From Candidatus Altarchaeota archaeon (GTDB lineage: Archaea > Altiarchaeota > Altiarchaeia > IMC4 > QMZM01), in assembly GCA_015523055.1 (NCBI GenBank), contig WALD01000105.1:1-7790 (forward strand): 7,790 nucleotides of DNA. The letters run 5' to 3'. This document shows, one piece after another, positions 5,797-7,790 of this stretch (positions are counted from its first letter, which is position 1; each line of letters starts with the position of its first letter). Under the pieces are notes generated by a model. The model ran no database searches, was not told the DNA's origin, and saw only the letters and a list, made by a program, of their open reading frames with translations. Both the position numbers and the translations under genes were made by a program.

Positions 5797-6717
5797 ATGT
5801 TGGTCAATAAAACGGTAAGAGACATAAAGGACATGCGCATCAGAGGAGCCCTTGATATTGCCATTGCCGCACTTAGGGCAATGAAGGGTGAGGTGGATGG
5901 TAAGAGCACTGCTGCAGTAATCAAAAACCTGAAAAAGTCGGGAAAGATGCTCAAGGCAGCAAGGCCAACGGCCGTTTCTCTCCCAAATGCAGTTGACTAT
6001 GTCCTGTATCTCGCCGGGAAGAACAGGGGTCTTAGTTCAAAGGAATTCACCCGGACTATGTCCGAGGCTATTCAGAAATTTATTGATGAGCAAAAAGATT
6101 CAATAGAAAAGATAGCAGATATAGGGGCAAACCTTATCAACAGAGACGATGTAATTCTAACTCACTGCAACTCCGACACTGTTGTAGCACTACTCAGGAG
6201 GGCATGGGGGGAGGGAAAGAGGTTCAGTGTGATATGCACAGAAACAAGGCCAAGGTTTCAGGGACATCTCACTGCCAGGGCTCTTGTTAAGGCAGGAATC
6301 CCCACGACCCTCATCGTTGACTCTGCTGCAAGGCTGATGATGAAGGAATCCAGGGTAGACAGGGTCATTGTCGGGGGAGACACCATCTGCGCCAACGGTG
6401 ATCTTATAAACAAGATAGGCACGTCCCAGATAGCGGGAGCGGCAAAGGAGCTGGACATAGATTTCATATCTGCGGTTGAATCTATAAAATTCTCCCCTCA
6501 GTCAGTCGGAGGGGAGATGGTGAAGATTGAATACCGGGATGCAAAGGAGGTCATCAGCCCCGGAAAAATCAAAGGACTCAGGGTCCTCAACCCCGCCTTT
6601 GACATAACCCCCGCCGAGCTAATAGACATGTTCATAACCGAGGACGGGATAATCCCGCCCCAGGGGGCATACCAGTTGCTCAGGGAGAAATTCGGGTGGG
6701 AACTCTCCTCATTTTAG
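5797..6717 (+). CDS. e2b2: Ribose-1,5-bisphosphate isomerase (eIF2B alpha-like family)
   Basis: It converts ribose-1,5-bisphosphate to ribulose-1,5-bisphosphate in the archaeal AMP pathway, between AMP phosphorylase and type III RuBisCO. The 306-residue protein shows the hallmark IRDMRIRGA-like stretch DIKDMRIRGA (9-18), RPTAVSLPNAV (56-66), ILTHCNSDTV (120-129) with the catalytic-type Cys124, CTETRPRFQGH (147-157), VDSAARL (174-180), GGDTICANGDLINKIGT (193-209) with catalytic-type Asp195, and NPAFDITPAELID (265-277). The 'TETRPRFQGH' and 'GDLINKIG' strings separate R15P isomerases from methylthioribose-1-phosphate isomerase and from true IF2B subunits. There is no Shine-Dalgarno sequence; a TATA-like box about 26 nt upstream points to a leaderless mRNA. 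AMP phosphorylase and RuBisCO genes are not in the window. Its last 38 bases overlap the 3' end of nob1 on the other strand. Confidence 0.93.
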   Translation: MLVNKTVRDIKDMRIRGALDIAIAALRAMKGEVDGKSTAAVIKNLKKSGKMLKAARPTAVSLPNAVDYVLYLAGKNRGLSSKEFTRTMSEAIQKFIDEQKDSIEKIADIGANLINRDDVILTHCNSDTVVALLRRAWGEGKRFSVICTETRPRFQGHLTARALVKAGIPTTLIVDSAARLMMKESRVDRVIVGGDTICANGDLINKIGTSQIAGAAKELDIDFISAVESIKFSPQSVGGEMVKIEYRDAKEVISPGKIKGLRVLNPAFDITPAELIDMFITEDGIIPPQGAYQLLREKFGWELSSF

Positions 6718-7213
6718 ACCCACAGACAGCACAGATATCTCCCTTTCCCTCTCTCCCACAACCCTCACAGACCCTTTTCCACCTCAGTTTCTTTCTGATT
6801 CCAGAATGAAAGGTTTTTTCATACCTGAGACCAAGAATTCTTGCAACATTCTGAATATTGTAATCATCAGAGACAATGCTTGAATTTGTTTCCAGCGCCA
6901 GTGCAAGGACAGAAATGTCGTTCTCTGACAACCTCTCAAGGTCGCCAGAATTCTTCGCAACATCTTTCACTTTGATGATAGAATTCTCCCCGGGCTCCTT
7001 AATCCTGATCAATCCCCTCTCTATCGCAGCATCAATGGCAATAATTGAATTCTCAACTGGAAAATCAACAGCCTTCTCCTTTATTGAAAATCTTCTCTCT
7101 CCAATATCTCTTATCTCCTGCCTAACCCCTCCAGTTATCAGATACCCCGAATCCGAGAAGTCCAGCCCGGAGCGAAGGATACCGGATGCATCGAGAACCC
7201 TCATATTCCCCAT
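6680..7213 (-). CDS. nob1: Nob1-family rRNA-maturation endonuclease (PIN domain plus zinc ribbon)
   Basis: Nob1 cuts the 3' end of precursor small-subunit rRNA during late 30S maturation. The 177 residues match the short archaeal form. An N-terminal PIN domain has VLDASGIL (6-13) with metal ligand Asp8, Glu33, the central ENDISVLALALE (97-108) with Asp99, and SDDYNIQNVARILG (115-128) with Asp116/117. A C-terminal zinc ribbon follows, CEGCG (149-153) and CAVCG (161-165), giving four cysteines as CxxC pairs. This PIN-plus-ribbon order is diagnostic. Two starts are possible: ATG 7213, or ATG 7204 giving MRVLDAS, closer to the usual family start. Neither has a strong ribosome-binding site. The gene is divergent from the uppS-family gene, and its 3' end overlaps the R15P isomerase gene by 38 nt. 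Confidence 0.93.
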   Translation of the reverse strand: MGNMRVLDASGILRSGLDFSDSGYLITGGVRQEIRDIGERRFSIKEKAVDFPVENSIIAIDAAIERGLIRIKEPGENSIIKVKDVAKNSGDLERLSENDISVLALALETNSSIVSDDYNIQNVARILGLRYEKTFHSGIRKKLRWKRVCEGCGREGKGDICAVCGSKMRRVPTRISP

Positions 7214-7272
7214 ATCCTTTATTTATTAATCACATACTTATTACTTATTTATTACCCTGGAAATCCTTGGAA
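7214..7272. promoter_or_regulatory. A/T-rich divergent promoter with a duplicated TTATTTATTA element
   Basis: This 59-bp spacer lies between nob1 and the uppS-family gene. The 10-mer TTATTTATTA occurs twice, at 7219-7228 and 7245-7254, in direct orientation 26 bp apart. The second copy is centred about 24 nt before the uppS-family ATG, a good place for a leaderless archaeal TATA box. The complement of either copy could serve nob1. Promoter function is inferred from position and composition. Confidence 0.45.
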
Positions 7273-7790
7273 ATGCACATCGGCGTAATACCAGACGGAA
7301 ACAGGAGGTTCATGGAGAAAATGGGAATAGCCAACCTCAAGGAGTCATACAGGATGGGAATCCAGATGTTCCACAACTTCCTTGAGTGGTGCCTTGAGCT
7401 TGGAGTGAACGAGGTTACGGCCTATGCCCTTTCTATCGAGAACATCGAGAACCGGGGGGAGGATGAGATTCATACACTCCTCGATCTCTTCTCCAGTCAG
7501 GCGATTAATCTTCTCAGCGACAGCAGGATCCATAAAAACGGTGTCCAGATTAACATCTGCGGCGACCTTGACTACCTGTCAGGAGTCGGAGAGCCAACAG
7601 GCAAAAAGGTCGTTGATGCTCTAATCAACCTGAGGAATTCTACTAGGGAATATAACAACCTAAAACTCAACCTTGCTATTGCCTATGGGGGGAGGCAGGA
7701 GCTGCTTCATGCAATAAGCAATCTCATGGAGAGTGGCGAAAAACCGACTGAGGAAAATATAAGAAAGAATCTCTGGGTAAAGAACTATCC
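7273..7790 (+). CDS. uppS: cis-Prenyltransferase (polyprenyl diphosphate synthase, UppS family), C-terminus beyond the right edge
   Basis: These enzymes elongate a short allylic diphosphate with isopentenyl diphosphate into the long polyprenyl (undecaprenyl or dolichyl-type) carrier used for glycan transfer at the membrane. From the ATG at 7273, 172 codons stay open to the window end. MHIGVIPDGNRRF (1-13) is the family's first conserved region with catalytic-type Asp8. WCLELGVNEVTAYALSIEN (39-57) and LNLAIAYGGRQEL (132-144) are the next regions in order. The later conserved regions, with the family's RxG and basic/acidic IPP-site motifs, would lie beyond the edge. Two differences are seen: Phe13 where most members have Trp (DGNRRW), and a start almost directly at the first motif, where homologues often have 15-30 extra residues. 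An in-frame TTG lies two codons upstream. A TATA-like box about 24 nt upstream suggests a leaderless mRNA. Confidence 0.88.
   Translation, partial: MHIGVIPDGNRRFMEKMGIANLKESYRMGIQMFHNFLEWCLELGVNEVTAYALSIENIENRGEDEIHTLLDLFSSQAINLLSDSRIHKNGVQINICGDLDYLSGVGEPTGKKVVDALINLRNSTREYNNLKLNLAIAYGGRQELLHAISNLMESGEKPTEENIRKNLWVKNY

Larger units (their letters stand above)
74..7640. repeat. Dispersed highly iterated palindrome GAATTC (26 copies)
   Basis: GAATTC starts at 74, 1095, 1357, 1441, 1991, 2065, 2089, 2111, 2303, 2936, 2948, 2992, 3712, 3800, 3810, 4246, 4277, 4620, 5425, 5498, 6043, 6835, 6948, 6981, 7047 and 7635. All copies lie inside genes, in all three codon phases: Glu-Phe (GAA TTC), Asn-Ser (G AAT TC) and Ile-containing pairs such as Arg-Ile-Leu (GA ATT C). 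Sixteen of 26 extend to RGAATTCY. TAATTC, CAATTC and AAATTC each occur only about four to six times. The sequence shows the enrichment; its cause is unknown. Confidence 0.85.

Noticed and set aside
1413..5917. CTGCAG, about ten copies
   Set aside because: Moderate excess only, clustered in argF, and explained at least in part by common CTG CAG and GCT GCA codon pairs.
74..7640. GAATTC copies as cloning linkers or assembly artefacts
   Set aside because: They lie in frame inside conserved motifs such as NPEFLKEG of Ugd and in all genes without breaking reading frames, so they are native sequence.

Overview
The window reads as chromosomal DNA of a free-living archaeon. Support comes from an archaeal-type Nob1 rRNA endonuclease, a ribose-1,5-bisphosphate isomerase of the archaeal AMP/type III RuBisCO route, an archaeal NFACT (Rqc2/NEMF-like) protein, a stand-alone V4R protein, and A/T-rich TATA-like boxes about 26 nt upstream of several start codons, as expected for leaderless mRNAs. 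Arginine is written mostly with AGG/AGA. No tRNA, rRNA, insertion sequence, CRISPR array or phage gene is visible. The lineage cannot be fixed from sequence alone; biosynthesis genes for chorismate and arginine argue against a strongly reduced symbiont.

Layout from left to right. (1) The 5' part of chorismate synthase (aroC, minus strand) enters from the left edge. (2) A minus-strand two-gene unit, UDP-glucose 6-dehydrogenase then a UDP-glucuronate decarboxylase-type enzyme, together gives a route UDP-glucose to UDP-glucuronate to UDP-xylose. (3) A macro-domain gene runs divergently on the plus strand. (4) A tightly packed minus-strand operon holds argF, a V4R-domain gene and an NFACT-N gene, with a 1-nt gap and then a 1-nt overlap. 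(5) Ribose-1,5-bisphosphate isomerase runs divergently from argF across only 34 bp and overlaps tail-to-tail with nob1. (6) A cis-prenyltransferase (uppS family), divergent from nob1, leaves the window at the right edge.

The genes are mostly housekeeping: aromatic and arginine biosynthesis, nucleotide salvage, 18S/16S-type rRNA maturation, ribosome-associated quality control, and envelope glycan supply (sugar nucleotides plus the polyprenyl carrier enzyme). No complete new defence or mobile system is seen.

The strongest unexplained signal is at the DNA level. The palindrome GAATTC occurs 26 times in 7.8 kb, where about two would be expected by chance. It occurs in every complete and partial gene, in all three codon phases, with a symmetric extension RGAATTCY. 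This resembles highly iterated palindromes such as cyanobacterial HIP1. Other points of interest are an NFACT protein that stops just before its NFACT-R domain, a symmetric divergent leaderless promoter between argF and the isomerase gene, and a macro domain with Asp in place of a key Asn.
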